A stretch of DNA of 64,000 nucleotides from Alphaproteobacteria bacterium (GCA_019245415.1 JAFARO010000010.1:62001-126000), one strand, 5' to 3'; numbered from the stretch's first letter, positions 18,243 to 27,975 are shown. Numbers and translations: made by a program. Notes: a model not told the origin generated them from the sequence alone.

Positions 18243-19523
18243 ATGTCGCAAGCCGCCAAGCCGGCATTCGAAGTCTATAAGGACCTCTACGAAATCGGCG
18301 AAATCCCGCCCATGGGCCACGTCCCCGCCAGGATGTATGCCTGGGCAGTGCGCAAGGACCGCCACGGGCCGCCCGAACAATCGATGCAGATCGAGGTGCT
18401 GCCGACCTGGAGCCTCGACAGCCACGACGTCCTGGTGCTCGTGATGGCGGCCGGGGTGAACTACAATGGTGTCTGGGCCTCGCTCGGGACGCCGGTCTCG
18501 CCCATCGACAGCCACAAGAATCCCTACCACATTGCCGGATCGGACGCCTCGGGCATCGTCTGGGCGTTGGGTTCCAAGGTCACGCGCTGGAAGGTCGGCG
18601 ACGAGGTGGTCGTCCATTGCAATCAGGACGACGGTGACGACGAGGAATGCAATGGCGGCGACCCAATGTTCTCGCCGTCGCAGCGCATTTGGGGCTACGA
18701 GACTCCGGACGGCTCGTTCGCGCAATTCGCGCGCGTGCAGGATCGCCAGCTCATGCCCCGGCCCAAGCACCTGACCTGGGAAGAAGCCGCCTGTTACACG
18801 CTCACCCTTGCCACGACCTATCGCATGTTCTTCGGCCACCGGCCGCATATCCTGCGCCCCGGCCACAACGTGCTGATCTGGGGCGCGAGCGGCGGGCTCG
18901 GTTCCTTTGCGGTGCAGCTCTGCGCGGTGTCCGGCGCCAACGCCATCGGCGTGATCAGCGATGAGTCCAAGCGCGATTTCGTGCTCTCGCTCGGCGCCAA
19001 AGGCATTATCAACCGCAAGGATTTTTCCTGCTGGGGTCAGATGCCGAAGGTCGGCACGCCGCAATACGATTCCTGGCTCAAGGAAGCGCGCAAATTCGGC
19101 AAGGCGATCTGGGACCTCACCGGCAAGGGCAACGACGTCGATATGGTGTTCGAGCATCCCGGCGAAGCGACATTCCCGGTCTCCTGCCTGGTGGTCAAGC
19201 GCGGCGGCATGGTCGTGTTCTGTGCCGGCACCTCGGGCTACAACATCACCTTCGACGCGCGTTATGTGTGGATGCGGCAGAAGCGCATTCAGGGCTCGCA
19301 CTTTGCCAACCTCAACCAAGCGAGCCAGGCCAACAAGCTGATGCTGGAGCGGCGGCTGGACCCGTGCATGTCCGAAGTCTTCTCCTGGTCGGACATTCCG
19401 CGCGCCCACACCAAGATGTGGAACAACGAGCACCTGCCCGGCAATATGGCCGTGCTGGTCAACGCGCAGCGGCCGGGCCTGCGAACCTTCGAGGACGTGT
19501 TGGAAAACTCGACGGCTGCTTGA
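18243..19523 (+). CDS. ccr: Crotonyl-CoA carboxylase/reductase
   Basis: 426 residues from ATG 18243 (MSQAAKPAFEVYKDLYEIGEIPP). It shows the Ccr hallmarks within the MDR fold: NYNGVWASLGTPVSP, HIAGSDASGIVWALGS, the insertion VVVHCNQDDGDDEECNGGDPM, and NADPH-binding LIWGASGGLGSFAVQL. The C-terminal GSHFANLNQASQANKLM and MWNNEHLPGNMAVLV are also characteristic. The enzyme reductively carboxylates crotonyl-CoA to ethylmalonyl-CoA, the key step for growth on acetate or C1 units without a glyoxylate shunt. Mutase (ecm) and dehydrogenase (mcd) genes flank it; epimerase, mcl and mch genes are not in the window. Confidence 0.96.
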   Translation: MSQAAKPAFEVYKDLYEIGEIPPMGHVPARMYAWAVRKDRHGPPEQSMQIEVLPTWSLDSHDVLVLVMAAGVNYNGVWASLGTPVSPIDSHKNPYHIAGSDASGIVWALGSKVTRWKVGDEVVVHCNQDDGDDEECNGGDPMFSPSQRIWGYETPDGSFAQFARVQDRQLMPRPKHLTWEEAACYTLTLATTYRMFFGHRPHILRPGHNVLIWGASGGLGSFAVQLCAVSGANAIGVISDESKRDFVLSLGAKGIINRKDFSCWGQMPKVGTPQYDSWLKEARKFGKAIWDLTGKGNDVDMVFEHPGEATFPVSCLVVKRGGMVVFCAGTSGYNITFDARYVWMRQKRIQGSHFANLNQASQANKLMLERRLDPCMSEVFSWSDIPRAHTKMWNNEHLPGNMAVLVNAQRPGLRTFEDVLENSTAA

Positions 19524-19612
19524 GCGAACATCCAGTTCGGCAGATCGCCGTTCCTGGCCGCAGCGCCTTCATTCCTTTTCCGGCCGACGAGTTGCCGCGG
19601 GTTTCGCCTGTC

Positions 19613-20077
19613 CTAGTCCCCGCTGTTGCCGAACAGCCAATGCATCTTCTTCAGTTCGGCTTGGTGTTGCTTGTAGAACGCGATCTGCGCCGGCGAAACG
19701 CGGTCGGAGAGCTTCGCCGCCGCCTGCGGGTAGGAAACCACGACGCCGGCATCCATGAGCGCAAACGGCATCACGACCACGTCGTGCGCGGTCAGGCCAT
19801 GCTTGCGGAAAATCGCCATGGCCTGCGGCATCGCATTCATCCGGGCTTCCATCTCGGCGATGCTCTTGGCATCGGTGCCGGGACGCTGGCCCGGCCTATC
19901 CATGTGCGTCTTCTTGGCTTCGTCCATCGCATCCTGCATCGCCTTCACCTTGTCCATCGACAGCGGGTAATTGCGCAGCGCCTGGATGCTCGCCGGGTCG
20001 AGATCGCCGCGCGCTGCGGCGGGACCGGACAGGGCGGCGACGACGGCCGCGGCAAGAACGAGGATGGGACGGCGCAT
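19613..20077 (-). CDS. Hypothetical exported protein
   Basis: 154 residues from ATG 20077 (MRRPILVLAAAVVAALSGPAAARG), a clear signal peptide with a cleavage-like AAA region near residue 22. The mature part is helical and methionine rich (DKVKAMQDAMDEAKKTHMD, AEMEARMNAMPQAMAIFRKHGL, FYKQHQAELKKMHWLFG). No family is recognised. It sits on the opposite strand between ccr and mcd, with its own promoter presumably in the 103-bp divergent gap shared with mcd. The longer frame from 20266 overlaps mcd and is not credible. Confidence 0.62.
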   Translation of the reverse strand: MRRPILVLAAAVVAALSGPAAARGDLDPASIQALRNYPLSMDKVKAMQDAMDEAKKTHMDRPGQRPGTDAKSIAEMEARMNAMPQAMAIFRKHGLTAHDVVVMPFALMDAGVVVSYPQAAAKLSDRVSPAQIAFYKQHQAELKKMHWLFGNSGD

Positions 20078-20180
20078 GCGGATCTCTCCAGTCGAGGAAT
20101 GCATGCGCCAATGAGGCCCGTTTCGCGAGATAACTGCAAGAGGGGTTGAAGGGTTGAAGCGCTTGCGGAACACTGCCGCG

Positions 20181-21845
20181 ATGGACGCTCTCCTGCCGCA
20201 CCTGCTGGACCGTTGCGATGCATCCGTCCTGGCCGGCGATCGCCTTCTGTCGGAAGCGCGACGCACCTTGGCGCGGCGTCTCGCCCCTGAGGGTAAAATC
20301 TCGCGGACGCTGCTGAACCGCGACCAGCGCGCCGCCCATGCGCTCGCCTGGTTCGCAACCTATGTCGAGGCCCTGCGCCAGATGGCACGTTGGGCGCGCC
20401 GGCTGGAGCGAGATGGCCGACTGCGCGACATCGAGCTGACCATCGTCCAAGTGGCGTTCGGCGAATATCTGGCCCAGCTCGCCGGCGGCATTGCCATGAG
20501 CCAGACCGAGATCGCACGGCCCGGCGATCTCGGCCTCGACGAGTCCGACCTCGCCACCTTTCGGACGGCAGAGGTCCGCGAATTGGTGACGGCGGGAACG
20601 CAGTCCGGGTGCCGTGCCGCCATCGCCGAATACCTGACTGCACATCCTGGCGCCGTGACGGTCGGGGACCCAGGCCTGGACGAGACGATGTCGCTGGTCA
20701 GAGCCCAGTTCCATCGCTTCGGTGAGGATAAGATCGCGCCTTTCGCGCATGGTTGGCATTTGCGCGATGAGCTGATCCCGCTCGAGATCATCGCGCAAAT
20801 GGGCGAGCTCGGCGTCTTCGGTCTGACCATACCGGAGGAATTCGGCGGCTCAGGTCTTTCCAAGACGGCGATGTGCGTCGTCTCTGAGGAACTTTCGCGG
20901 GCGTATATCGGTGTCGGCTCGCTGGGGACGCGTTCGGAGATCGCGGCCGAGCTGATCCTGACCGGGGGTACAGAGGAACAGCGCCAACACTGGCTGCCGC
21001 TGATCGCGGGCGGCAAAGTCCTGCCGACCGCGGTCTTTACCGAGCCCAATACCGGTTCCGATCTTGGGAGCCTGCGTACCCGCGCGGTCCGGGACGGAAA
21101 CCTCTATCGCATTACGGGCAACAAGACCTGGATAACCCATGCCGCGCGCGCGGATTTGATGACTCTGCTGGCGCGCACCGATTCCGGAACCGATGATTAT
21201 CGCGGTCTCTCCATGTTTCTGGCCGAAAAACCGCGTGGGTCGGCGGACAATCCGTTTCCGGCACCTGGCATGCGTGGCGGCGAGATCGGCGTGCTCGGCT
21301 ATCGCGGCATGAAGGAGTTCGAAATCGGCTTCGACGGCTTCGAGGTGCCTGCCCAGAACTTGTTGGGCCGCGAAGAAAATCAGGGCTTCAGGCAGTTGAT
21401 GCAGACTTTCGAATCGGCGCGCATTCAGACGGCAGCGCGCGCGGTTGGCGTCGCGCAGTCGGCACTCGACGTCGGTCTTGCCTACGCGCTGGAACGCGAG
21501 CAAGGCGGAAGGCGAATTTTCGGCTATCCGCGGGTCAGCGACAAGCTTGCGATGATGGCGGTGGAGATCACGATCGCGCGCCAGCTCGCGTATCATGCGG
21601 CGCGCGAGAAGGACGAGGGCCGCCGCTGTGACCAGGAAGCCGGAATGGCGAAGCTTCTTGCGGCGCGAGTGGCCTGGGCCGCGGCCGACAACGCCGTTCA
21701 GATCCACGGGGGCAATGGATTTGCCTTGGAGTATCCGGTAAGCCGGATTCTCTGCGACGCACGCATTCTCAACATCTTCGAAGGCGCAGCCGAGATTCAG
21801 GCGCAGGTTATCGCCAGGCGGCTTCTGGAAGACGGCGTGAACTGA
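20181..21845 (+). CDS. mcd: (2S)-methylsuccinyl-CoA dehydrogenase
   Basis: 554 residues from ATG 20181; a TTG at 20154 preceded by AGAGGGG is an alternative with a better ribosome-binding site. The C-terminal 400 residues are an acyl-CoA dehydrogenase: FGLTIPEEFGGSGL, TEPNTGSDLGSLRT, NKTWITHAARADLM, and the C-terminal QIHGGNGFALEYPVSRI. The extra N-terminal helical domain of about 150 residues (LLSEARRTLARRLAPEG...FGEYLAQLAGGIAMSQ) is the mark of methylsuccinyl-CoA dehydrogenase, which makes mesaconyl-CoA in the ethylmalonyl-CoA pathway. Located near ccr and ecm as expected. Confidence 0.92.
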   Translation: MDALLPHLLDRCDASVLAGDRLLSEARRTLARRLAPEGKISRTLLNRDQRAAHALAWFATYVEALRQMARWARRLERDGRLRDIELTIVQVAFGEYLAQLAGGIAMSQTEIARPGDLGLDESDLATFRTAEVRELVTAGTQSGCRAAIAEYLTAHPGAVTVGDPGLDETMSLVRAQFHRFGEDKIAPFAHGWHLRDELIPLEIIAQMGELGVFGLTIPEEFGGSGLSKTAMCVVSEELSRAYIGVGSLGTRSEIAAELILTGGTEEQRQHWLPLIAGGKVLPTAVFTEPNTGSDLGSLRTRAVRDGNLYRITGNKTWITHAARADLMTLLARTDSGTDDYRGLSMFLAEKPRGSADNPFPAPGMRGGEIGVLGYRGMKEFEIGFDGFEVPAQNLLGREENQGFRQLMQTFESARIQTAARAVGVAQSALDVGLAYALEREQGGRRIFGYPRVSDKLAMMAVEITIARQLAYHAAREKDEGRRCDQEAGMAKLLAARVAWAAADNAVQIHGGNGFALEYPVSRILCDARILNIFEGAAEIQAQVIARRLLEDGVN

Positions 21846-21887
21846 AGCATCCATCGTACTGAAAACGTCAACCGGACAAATACCGCC

Positions 21888-22217
21888 ATGGCTGAGCTCC
21901 ATCCGATCGACAAGCTCTATGAAACCATCGCCCAGCGCGGCGGCACCAGTCCCAAGACTTCCTACACGGCACAGCTCCTGAAACGGGGGATCCACCAATG
22001 CGCCAAGAAACTGGGCGAGGAGGGAGTGGAGGCGGCGTTAGCCGCCGTCGGCGGACGCAAGAAGGAGATCATCGAGGAGTCCGCAGATGTCCTCTACCAT
22101 CTATTGGTGGTGTGGGCCGCAACCGGGGTCAAGCCGAAAGCGGTATACGATGCGCTCGATCGGCGACGGGGGCGCTCCGGGCTCGCGCGCAAGAAAGCAC
22201 GGCTCAAGAAACGCTAG
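21888..22217 (+). CDS. hisE: Phosphoribosyl-ATP diphosphatase HisE
   Basis: 109 residues of the MazG-like all-alpha fold: KKLGEEGVEAALAAV and EIIEESADVLYHLLVVWAATG hold the Glu/Asp residues that bind magnesium. HisE hydrolyses PR-ATP to PR-AMP, the second step of histidine synthesis. The C-terminal tail is basic (RRRGRSGLARKKARLKKR). It lies 42 bp after mcd, possibly in the same transcript, and is convergent with the Xre regulator, whose stop is only 3 bp away. A stand-alone HisE (not fused to HisI) is normal for Alphaproteobacteria. Confidence 0.94.
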   Translation: MAELHPIDKLYETIAQRGGTSPKTSYTAQLLKRGIHQCAKKLGEEGVEAALAAVGGRKKEIIEESADVLYHLLVVWAATGVKPKAVYDALDRRRGRSGLARKKARLKKR

Positions 22218-22220
22218 GAA

Positions 22221-22628
22221 CTACTCCGGGATGTCCTTGTCTTCGCCGAGGCTCTTGACCAGATCGAGCACGCGTTTGCGGATTTTGGCGTCCCGGATGC
22301 GCATGAAGGCAAGGCTGAGCTGCAGGCCCTCGCCGCTCGAAACGAACTCCATGACCGGCGGCATCTCGCCTTCCGAAAATCCGCGCTGCTGATTCGTGCT
22401 GGCGACGTTCTCGTAGAAATAGTCGATCGGCACGCCCAGAATTCGCGCCACGTCGTAGAGTCGGCCCGCACCGATACGGTTGACGCCCTTTTCGTATTTT
22501 TGAACTTGCTGGAAAGTGAGCCCGAGCAATTCGCCTAGCCGCTCCTGACTCATGCCGATCAGCATCCGCCGCAGCCTGACGCGGCTGCCGACCTGAGCGT
22601 CGACCGGATTTGCGTTCTTTTTGGGCAA
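22221..22628 (-). CDS. Xre/Cro-family transcriptional regulator
   Basis: 135 residues. An N-terminal helix-turn-helix (RVRLRRMLIGMSQERLGELLGLTFQQVQKYEKGVNRI) matches the short alphaproteobacterial Xre regulators with the QxVQKYEKGxNRI recognition helix. The C-terminal half is variable and contains MEFVSSGEGLQLSLAFMRI, which may mediate dimerisation. The gene is monocistronic. A perfect 14-bp palindrome GAAAAGCGCTTTTC at 22688-22701, 60 bp upstream of the start, is a candidate operator. Targets are unknown. Confidence 0.85.
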   Translation of the reverse strand: MPKKNANPVDAQVGSRVRLRRMLIGMSQERLGELLGLTFQQVQKYEKGVNRIGAGRLYDVARILGVPIDYFYENVASTNQQRGFSEGEMPPVMEFVSSGEGLQLSLAFMRIRDAKIRKRVLDLVKSLGEDKDIPE

Positions 22629-22687
22629 AGGACTACGTGCGCGGGTTGCGAAAGACTTACGTGACCTTAACCATGAACCCGCGTGGG

Positions 22688-22701
22688 GAAAAGCGCTTTT
22701 C
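22688..22701. promoter_or_regulatory. 14-bp perfect palindrome upstream of the Xre gene
   Basis: GAAAAGCGCTTTTC is fully self-complementary. It overlaps the last base pairs of lnt and lies about 60 bp before the Xre start. It could be an autoregulatory operator, or an lnt terminator stem; no T-run follows on the lnt strand, so the operator reading is preferred. Confidence 0.35.
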
Positions 22702-24256
22702 AGCGGTCCTCGTCTTGTGGTTGCCGATTTTGTACAACCAGAAGTCCTGCCAGGAGTGCCGCCAGTACCAGAAGCCAGAAGGCATACTCACCCTGGCGCG
22801 CAAACGGCGTCGGTGCAATCGACGCGGGCAGGCCGGAATCGATCACGCCTTCCAGAGCGAGGTCGAGCCGCGCGCGAATGCGACCCTTCGCGTCGATCAC
22901 CGCAGATATCCCGGTGTTGGCGGCGCGCACAACGGGAATGCCCTGCTCGATCGCGCGCATGCGCGCGACCATCAGGTGCTGCGAGGGGCCCGCCCACGGT
23001 CCGAACCAGGAATCGTCTGTCACATTGACGATCCACCGCGCCCGCTGGTCGGCCACGACTTGATCCGGAAAGAGGATTTCGTAGCAGATCAAGACGCTTG
23101 CGGGTGGCGCGCGCCGGATGAAAAGCGTGTGCGGTCCGTCGCCGGTAGAGAAGCTTCCCGCGATGCCCACCAGCTTCTTCAAGCCAAGGGCGGAAAGCAT
23201 CTTCTCGAACGGAAGATACTCGCCCAGGGGCACCAGGTGAAATTTGTCGTAGAGACCCAGCAATTGGCCGCCGCGGCCGAAAACGAAAAAGCTGTTGTAG
23301 AATTGTCTTGCGCCGTCGTCGTGGGAAACGCGCACCGCGCCGGTCATCAGCACGCGGTCCTGCGCCGTCAGCGCGGCGATCTGACGGAGCGCAGCGTCGG
23401 AACGCTGCAGCAGGAACGGCGGCCCAGCTTCCGGCCAAAGGATATGCGTCGGCATCTCGGCGGCCGGACGCGTGCTCAATTGGATCAACCTGTTCCAGTT
23501 GCGGTCAATCAGGCTCGGCTTGTACTTGTCGGCCTGCGCGATGTTCGGCTGCACGATCCGCAGCCGCACGCCCGCGATATCGGGATCCGTCTTCTGTGAA
23601 AGGCGCTCCCATCCGCCGACGAACAGGGCGGCGAAAAAGAGGAGCATCGCCACCGGCAATCTTCGAGCACCGTTCACGGTAAACAGCTCCGCCAGCGACG
23701 CCCCCAACATCATCGTGAGCAGGCTCAGCCCGTAGACACCGAACAGAGCCGCACCCTGCATCATGCTGAGCGATGCGCCCCAGCTATAACCCGCGATGTT
23801 CCAGGGAAAGCCAGTGAGGACATGGCCGCGCAACCACTCCGTCACCGCAAGCGCAGCGCTCAGCACGAAAATGCGTGAAATGCCAGGCCGCCAGAACAGT
23901 GATGCGGTCGCGGCGGCGAGGGCAAAGAACAAGGCCAGTCCACCGGGAAACAGAATGGCCACAAATGGTATCTGCCATGCATGCTGGGAAGGATCGACGA
24001 GAAAGGCGTATCCGACCCAATGCAGCCCGATGAGAAACTGGCCGAACCCGAACGACCAGCCGATCCAGCAGGCATGCCGCCAGCCCTGCGCCCCGTCCAG
24101 CAGCAAAACCAGCGCGGTATAGCCGAGCAACAAAAACGGAAACGCGTCTAAAGGCGCGAAGCCCAGCGCCGACAGCGCTCCTGCGGCGAGCGCAACGGAC
24201 CGCGCGCGCCAAGGCGGCAATGCCGCGAGCCATCCACCGACCATCGACAGTTTCAT
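22700..24256 (-). CDS. lnt: Apolipoprotein N-acyltransferase
   Basis: 518 residues. Hydrophobic helices fill about residues 10-200 (FPFLLLGYTALVLLL, FVAILFPGGLALFFAL and others), followed by a periplasmic nitrilase domain. The catalytic triad is visible: Glu in ILWPEAGPPF, Lys in YDKFHLVPLGEYLPFE and Cys in VLICYEILFPD. A last helix (YAFWLLVLAALLAGLLVV) ends the protein. Lnt adds the third acyl chain to lipoproteins in the inner membrane. The start codon overlaps the corC stop (ATGA), keeping the conserved corC-lnt order. Confidence 0.95.
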   Translation of the reverse strand: MKLSMVGGWLAALPPWRARSVALAAGALSALGFAPLDAFPFLLLGYTALVLLLDGAQGWRHACWIGWSFGFGQFLIGLHWVGYAFLVDPSQHAWQIPFVAILFPGGLALFFALAAATASLFWRPGISRIFVLSAALAVTEWLRGHVLTGFPWNIAGYSWGASLSMMQGAALFGVYGLSLLTMMLGASLAELFTVNGARRLPVAMLLFFAALFVGGWERLSQKTDPDIAGVRLRIVQPNIAQADKYKPSLIDRNWNRLIQLSTRPAAEMPTHILWPEAGPPFLLQRSDAALRQIAALTAQDRVLMTGAVRVSHDDGARQFYNSFFVFGRGGQLLGLYDKFHLVPLGEYLPFEKMLSALGLKKLVGIAGSFSTGDGPHTLFIRRAPPASVLICYEILFPDQVVADQRARWIVNVTDDSWFGPWAGPSQHLMVARMRAIEQGIPVVRAANTGISAVIDAKGRIRARLDLALEGVIDSGLPASIAPTPFARQGEYAFWLLVLAALLAGLLVVQNRQPQDEDR

Positions 24257-25158
24257 TCGGTCGGCCGTTGCTGTTCGAATGGGCCGCGAATGCGCAGCCG
24301 CTTTACCCGCCTTGGATCGGCTTCGAGCACCTCGAACTCGTAGCTATTGGGATGCGCAACGATCTCTCCGCGCTGCGGCACACGGCCCAGAAGGTAGATC
24401 ACCAATCCGCCAAGCGTGTCGATATCCTGCGCTTCTTCGTCATCGAGTCCCAGTGCGAGCCCGGTGGCGCTGCGGAAGTCTTCGAGGTCGATCCGCGCGT
24501 CCGCGATGTAGGCGCCCGACCCATCGCCGCGAACCTGTGGCGCCTCTTCGTCATGTTCATCGGCGATGTCCCCGACGATCTCTTCGATCAGGTCTTCGAT
24601 CGAAACGAGCCCGTCGGTACCCCCATATTCGTCGATCACGAGCGCAAGCTGCATATGCGTGGTCTGCATCTTGAGCAACAGGTCCAGGACCGGCATGGAG
24701 GGTGGCACGAACAGAAGCGGCCGCTTGATCTTTGCGATCGACTCTGCGCTCCAGCGAAAGCTGCCGTCGTCCTGAGGCGCGATCAGCGCCAGCACATCCT
24801 TGATGTGGACAAGGCCTGTGGGATCGTCGAGGGTCTCGCGATAGACCGGCAATCGCGAGTGCTGCGCCTCGCCGAAAAGCGCCACGAGTTCCGCGAGCGC
24901 GGTCGATTCCTCCACCGCCACGATGTCGGCCCGCGGCACCATCACGTCTTCGACGCGCAGCTCGCCGACCTTCAACAGGTTGGCCAGCATGCGCCGCTCC
25001 TGATCGGAGAGCGTACGGTCGAGGTCGCTCTCCTCGAGCACCCCTTCCAGGCTTTCGCGCATCGCTGCTGGGCCGCTGTCTCCGCGCAACAATTGCGCCA
25101 GCCGCTTGAGCAGCGACGGGGCCCTGTCTTCGCCGGCAGGCGTGGGAACTTCGCTCAT
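24253..25158 (-). CDS. corC: CorC/HlyC-type CBS-pair protein
   Basis: 301 residues from ATG 25158; a longer frame to 25218 would overlap ybeY. Two CBS domains follow a short helical lead: VEDVMVPRADIVAVEESTALAE and the second around IKRPLLFVPPSMPVLDLLLKM, then EYGGTDGLVSIEDLIEEIVG. The C-terminal CorC_HlyC (transporter-associated) domain is present (DARIDLEDFRSATGL, DTLGGLVIYLLGRVP). It has no DUF21 membrane domain, so it is the soluble CorC form, linked to magnesium/cobalt efflux or membrane integrity. Part of the ybeY-corC-lnt block. Confidence 0.9.
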   Translation of the reverse strand: MSEVPTPAGEDRAPSLLKRLAQLLRGDSGPAAMRESLEGVLEESDLDRTLSDQERRMLANLLKVGELRVEDVMVPRADIVAVEESTALAELVALFGEAQHSRLPVYRETLDDPTGLVHIKDVLALIAPQDDGSFRWSAESIAKIKRPLLFVPPSMPVLDLLLKMQTTHMQLALVIDEYGGTDGLVSIEDLIEEIVGDIADEHDEEAPQVRGDGSGAYIADARIDLEDFRSATGLALGLDDEEAQDIDTLGGLVIYLLGRVPQRGEIVAHPNSYEFEVLEADPRRVKRLRIRGPFEQQRPTE

Positions 25159-25171
25159 GGCTGGAGAAGCG

Positions 25172-25621
25172 TCACTCCGCATGGCCGGCGTGGGGATCGG
25201 CCACACCCAGTTCGGCAAGGACCTCGGTTTCCAAGGATTCCATCACGCGCGCATCCCTGCCCTGCTCGTGGTCATAACCTTGAAGATGCAACACGCCGTG
25301 CACGACGAGATGCAAGGTGTGATCGGAGAGCGATTTGGCCTGCCTTCGCGCTTCTGCCGCGGCCGTGCCGTAAGCGATCGCGACATCGCCAAGGTATCCG
25401 TTCAGAGCGGACGGAAAGGAGAGCACGTTGGTCGGTTTGTCCCGTCCGCGAAAGCCGGCATTCAGAGCTCGAAGCGCCGCGTCGTCGGCCAGCAGCACGG
25501 AAACCGCGCCTTTGCCTCGACCGCCGCGTGCGATCGCCAACAGGGCTGCACGCCGGATGCGCGCGCCAAGGCCCCGGTTCGCACGCCATCTCGGTTCTTC
25601 GATCAGGAGCGTGACGCTCAC
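25172..25621 (-). CDS. ybeY: Endoribonuclease YbeY
   Basis: 149 residues. The zinc motif H-x3-H-x5-H is present in HLVVHGVLHLQGYDHEQGRDAR, and the conserved NVLSFPS segment is upstream. YbeY is a single-strand-specific RNase needed for 16S rRNA 3'-end maturation and 70S quality control. The start is GTG at 25621, overlapping the phoH stop (GTGA), so translation is coupled. ALRALNAGFRGRDKPTN is the usual lead-in. It is followed by corC 13 bp on. Confidence 0.95.
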   Translation of the reverse strand: MSVTLLIEEPRWRANRGLGARIRRAALLAIARGGRGKGAVSVLLADDAALRALNAGFRGRDKPTNVLSFPSALNGYLGDVAIAYGTAAAEARRQAKSLSDHTLHLVVHGVLHLQGYDHEQGRDARVMESLETEVLAELGVADPHAGHAE

Positions 25622-26637
25622 GCCTGATCCTTGTGTCGCCGCACGTTGTGTTCGCGATGTCCATCGGCGGTATTATATGCGGCGATGATCCGCGTGACGA
25701 GAGCGTGGCGCACCACGTCTTTCTCGCTGAATCGGGCCATTGCCGCCCCTTCCACGCCATGAAGGATGTCGAGCGCCTCGTTGAGCCCGACCGCGAGGCC
25801 GCCCGGAAGATCGCTCTGACTGGGATCCCCGGTGACCACCATGCGCGAATCTTCGCCCAGGCGGGTGAGAAACATCTTCATCTGGGCGGTGGTTGTGTTT
25901 TGCGCCTCGTCCAAGATGACGAAGGCGCGCGCCAGCGTGCGGCCGCGCATGAAGGCCAAGGGGGCGACTTCGATCGTGCCCTGCTCCATCAGTTTCAAGC
26001 ACTGCTCGCCCATCACGTCGAACAGCGCATCGTAGAGAGGCCGCAGATAGGGATCGATCTTTTCCTTGAGGTCGCCCGGCAGGAAGCCGAGACGTTCTCC
26101 CGCCTCGAGCGCGGGCCGCGAGAGAATGAGACGCTCCACCCGCTTCTCGTACAGCAGATGGGCGCCATAGGCAGCGGCAAGATAGGTCTTGCCGGTGCCC
26201 GCTGGCCCGATGGCGAACACCAGCGGATGGGTCCGCATCAAATCCAGGTAGGCCAATTGACCCGGTGTCCGGGCGCGCGTCGTGCGCGACGCCCAGGTCT
26301 TGACCGCGGGCGAGCCGAAGCCCGATCCAGGCATGTTCGCCGGACCTTCGAGCGCGAAATGGATTTCCGCGTCGACGTCGGAAAGGTTGGCCGCTTCGCC
26401 GGATTCCAGCCGCGCGTAAAGTGCCCGCAGCACGGCCGCGCCGCGCCGACGCGCCTCGCCAGGCCCTTCCATGGCAACCAGGTTGCCGCGCGTCGCTATC
26501 TTTATGCCGAGCTTCTGTTCGAGCCGCGCGAAGTTTTTCTGATGCGCGCCGGCGAGCGCCGAGAGCAGCCCGTTGTCGGGGAATTCGAGCGTCATCTGCT
26601 CGCGCGGAAGCGCAGTTTTCTTGGCGTTAGCGCTCAC
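25618..26637 (-). CDS. phoH: PhoH-like ATPase
   Basis: 339 residues from GTG 26637, which overlaps the miaB stop (GTGA); [11 protein letters not shown] at 26595 is an alternative start. The N-terminus has the KH-like region ([20 protein letters not shown]), followed by the PhoH helicase-like core: Walker [34 protein letters not shown], Walker [13 protein letters not shown], and [13 protein letters not shown]. PhoH (YbeZ) works with YbeY in ribosome and RNA maturation, and the two genes are coupled here. Confidence 0.93.
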   Translation of the reverse strand: MSANAKKTALPREQMTLEFPDNGLLSALAGAHQKNFARLEQKLGIKIATRGNLVAMEGPGEARRRGAAVLRALYARLESGEAANLSDVDAEIHFALEGPANMPGSGFGSPAVKTWASRTTRARTPGQLAYLDLMRTHPLVFAIGPAGTGKTYLAAAYGAHLLYEKRVERLILSRPALEAGERLGFLPGDLKEKIDPYLRPLYDALFDVMGEQCLKLMEQGTIEVAPLAFMRGRTLARAFVILDEAQNTTTAQMKMFLTRLGEDSRMVVTGDPSQSDLPGGLAVGLNEALDILHGVEGAAMARFSEKDVVRHALVTRIIAAYNTADGHREHNVRRHKDQA

Positions 26638-27947
26638 GGCAACAGCTCGCCCTTGAGGCTGTTCGATTGTGCCTCCGCAATGCGAACCTGGCGGATCTGG
26701 CCGATCAGGCTCGCTGCGCCATCGACATGGACGGCCTGCAGGTATGGTGAGCGGCCGACGGCCTGGCCGTCGCGGCGGCCGGGCTTTTCGAACAGCACCG
26801 GCAGCGCGCGGCCTTCGCAAGCCCGATTGAAGGATTTCTGCTGACGATCGAGCAGCGCCTGCAGCGCTTCGAGGCGCTGGGCTTTCGTCGTTTCTGCCAC
26901 CTGCTTGCGCGCGGCGGAGGCCGGCGTTCCCGCACGGCGGCTGTACTTGAACGAAAACGCCTGGGCGTAGCCGATCTCGCCGACCAGCGCGAGCGTGGCT
27001 TCGAAATCCTCGTCGGTCTCGCCCGGGAATCCGACGATGAAATCCGACGAGAGCGCAATGTCGGGACGCGCTTCCCGCACGCGCTCGACGATACGGCGGT
27101 AGTCGTCGGCAGTGTGCTGGCGGTTCATCGCGTCCAGAACCGCATCCGATCCTGACTGCACCGGCAGGTGCAGGTAGGGCATCAGCGCGTCGAGGTCGCG
27201 ATGGGCGTCGATCAAGTCGTCGCTCATGTCGCGGGGATGGCTCGTGGTATAGCGCAGCCGTTTAAGGTCCTTGATCTCCGCCAACGCACGAAGGAGCCTT
27301 GCCAAATCGGTCGTCTCGTGACGATACGCATTGACGTTCTGGCCGAGCAGAGTGATTTCCCGGGCGCCGAGATCGACGAGGCGCCGCGCCTCCTCCACGA
27401 TCTTCATCGACGGACGCGAGAATTCGGCGCCGCGCGTATACGGCACGACGCAAAAGGAACAGAACTTGTCGCAGCCTTCCTGAACCGTCAAAAAGGCGCT
27501 GACTTTGGTCTGTGTCGGCGCAGGCAGCGAGTCGAACTTTTGCTCCGCGGGAAAATCCGCCTCCAGCACCTGGCCGCCGGCTCGTGCCAGCTTCGCGATC
27601 ATCTCGGGCAGGCGGTGATAGGACTGCGGCCCAACCACGAGATCGACCGCATCCTGTCGGCGGAGAATCTCCGCGCCCTCCGCTTGCGCGACGCAGCCTG
27701 CGACCGCGATCGTCATGACCGCCCCCGCACGCATTCTGGCTTGCTTCAACTTCTTGAGTTTGCCGAGTTCGGAATAGACCTTCTCCGCAGCCTTTTCGCG
27801 GATGTGGCATGTGTTGAGAATGGCAATGTCCGCGCCCTCCGGCGTGTCCGTTTGCACATACCCAAGCGGCGCCAGAACGTCTGCGATCCTCGCGGAATCG
27901 TAGACGTTCATCTGGCAGCCATAGGTCTTGAGGTAGAGGGCTTTCAT
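26634..27947 (-). CDS. miaB: tRNA-2-methylthio-N6-dimethylallyladenosine synthase
   Basis: 437 residues from ATG 27947. The N-terminal MTTase domain has the three cysteines of the second cluster ([21 protein letters not shown]). The radical-SAM cluster is [15 protein letters not shown]. The C-terminal TRAM domain is about residues 370-430 ([26 protein letters not shown]). The enzyme methylthiolates i6A37 of tRNAs that read UNN codons. Upstream in-frame sequence to 28097 has no homology. Its stop is overlapped by phoH. Confidence 0.96.
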   Translation of the reverse strand: MKALYLKTYGCQMNVYDSARIADVLAPLGYVQTDTPEGADIAILNTCHIREKAAEKVYSELGKLKKLKQARMRAGAVMTIAVAGCVAQAEGAEILRRQDAVDLVVGPQSYHRLPEMIAKLARAGGQVLEADFPAEQKFDSLPAPTQTKVSAFLTVQEGCDKFCSFCVVPYTRGAEFSRPSMKIVEEARRLVDLGAREITLLGQNVNAYRHETTDLARLLRALAEIKDLKRLRYTTSHPRDMSDDLIDAHRDLDALMPYLHLPVQSGSDAVLDAMNRQHTADDYRRIVERVREARPDIALSSDFIVGFPGETDEDFEATLALVGEIGYAQAFSFKYSRRAGTPASAARKQVAETTKAQRLEALQALLDRQQKSFNRACEGRALPVLFEKPGRRDGQAVGRSPYLQAVHVDGAASLIGQIRQVRIAEAQSNSLKGELLP

Positions 27948-27975
27948 GGCCGGGTTATGCGCGAAGCGGCATGGC

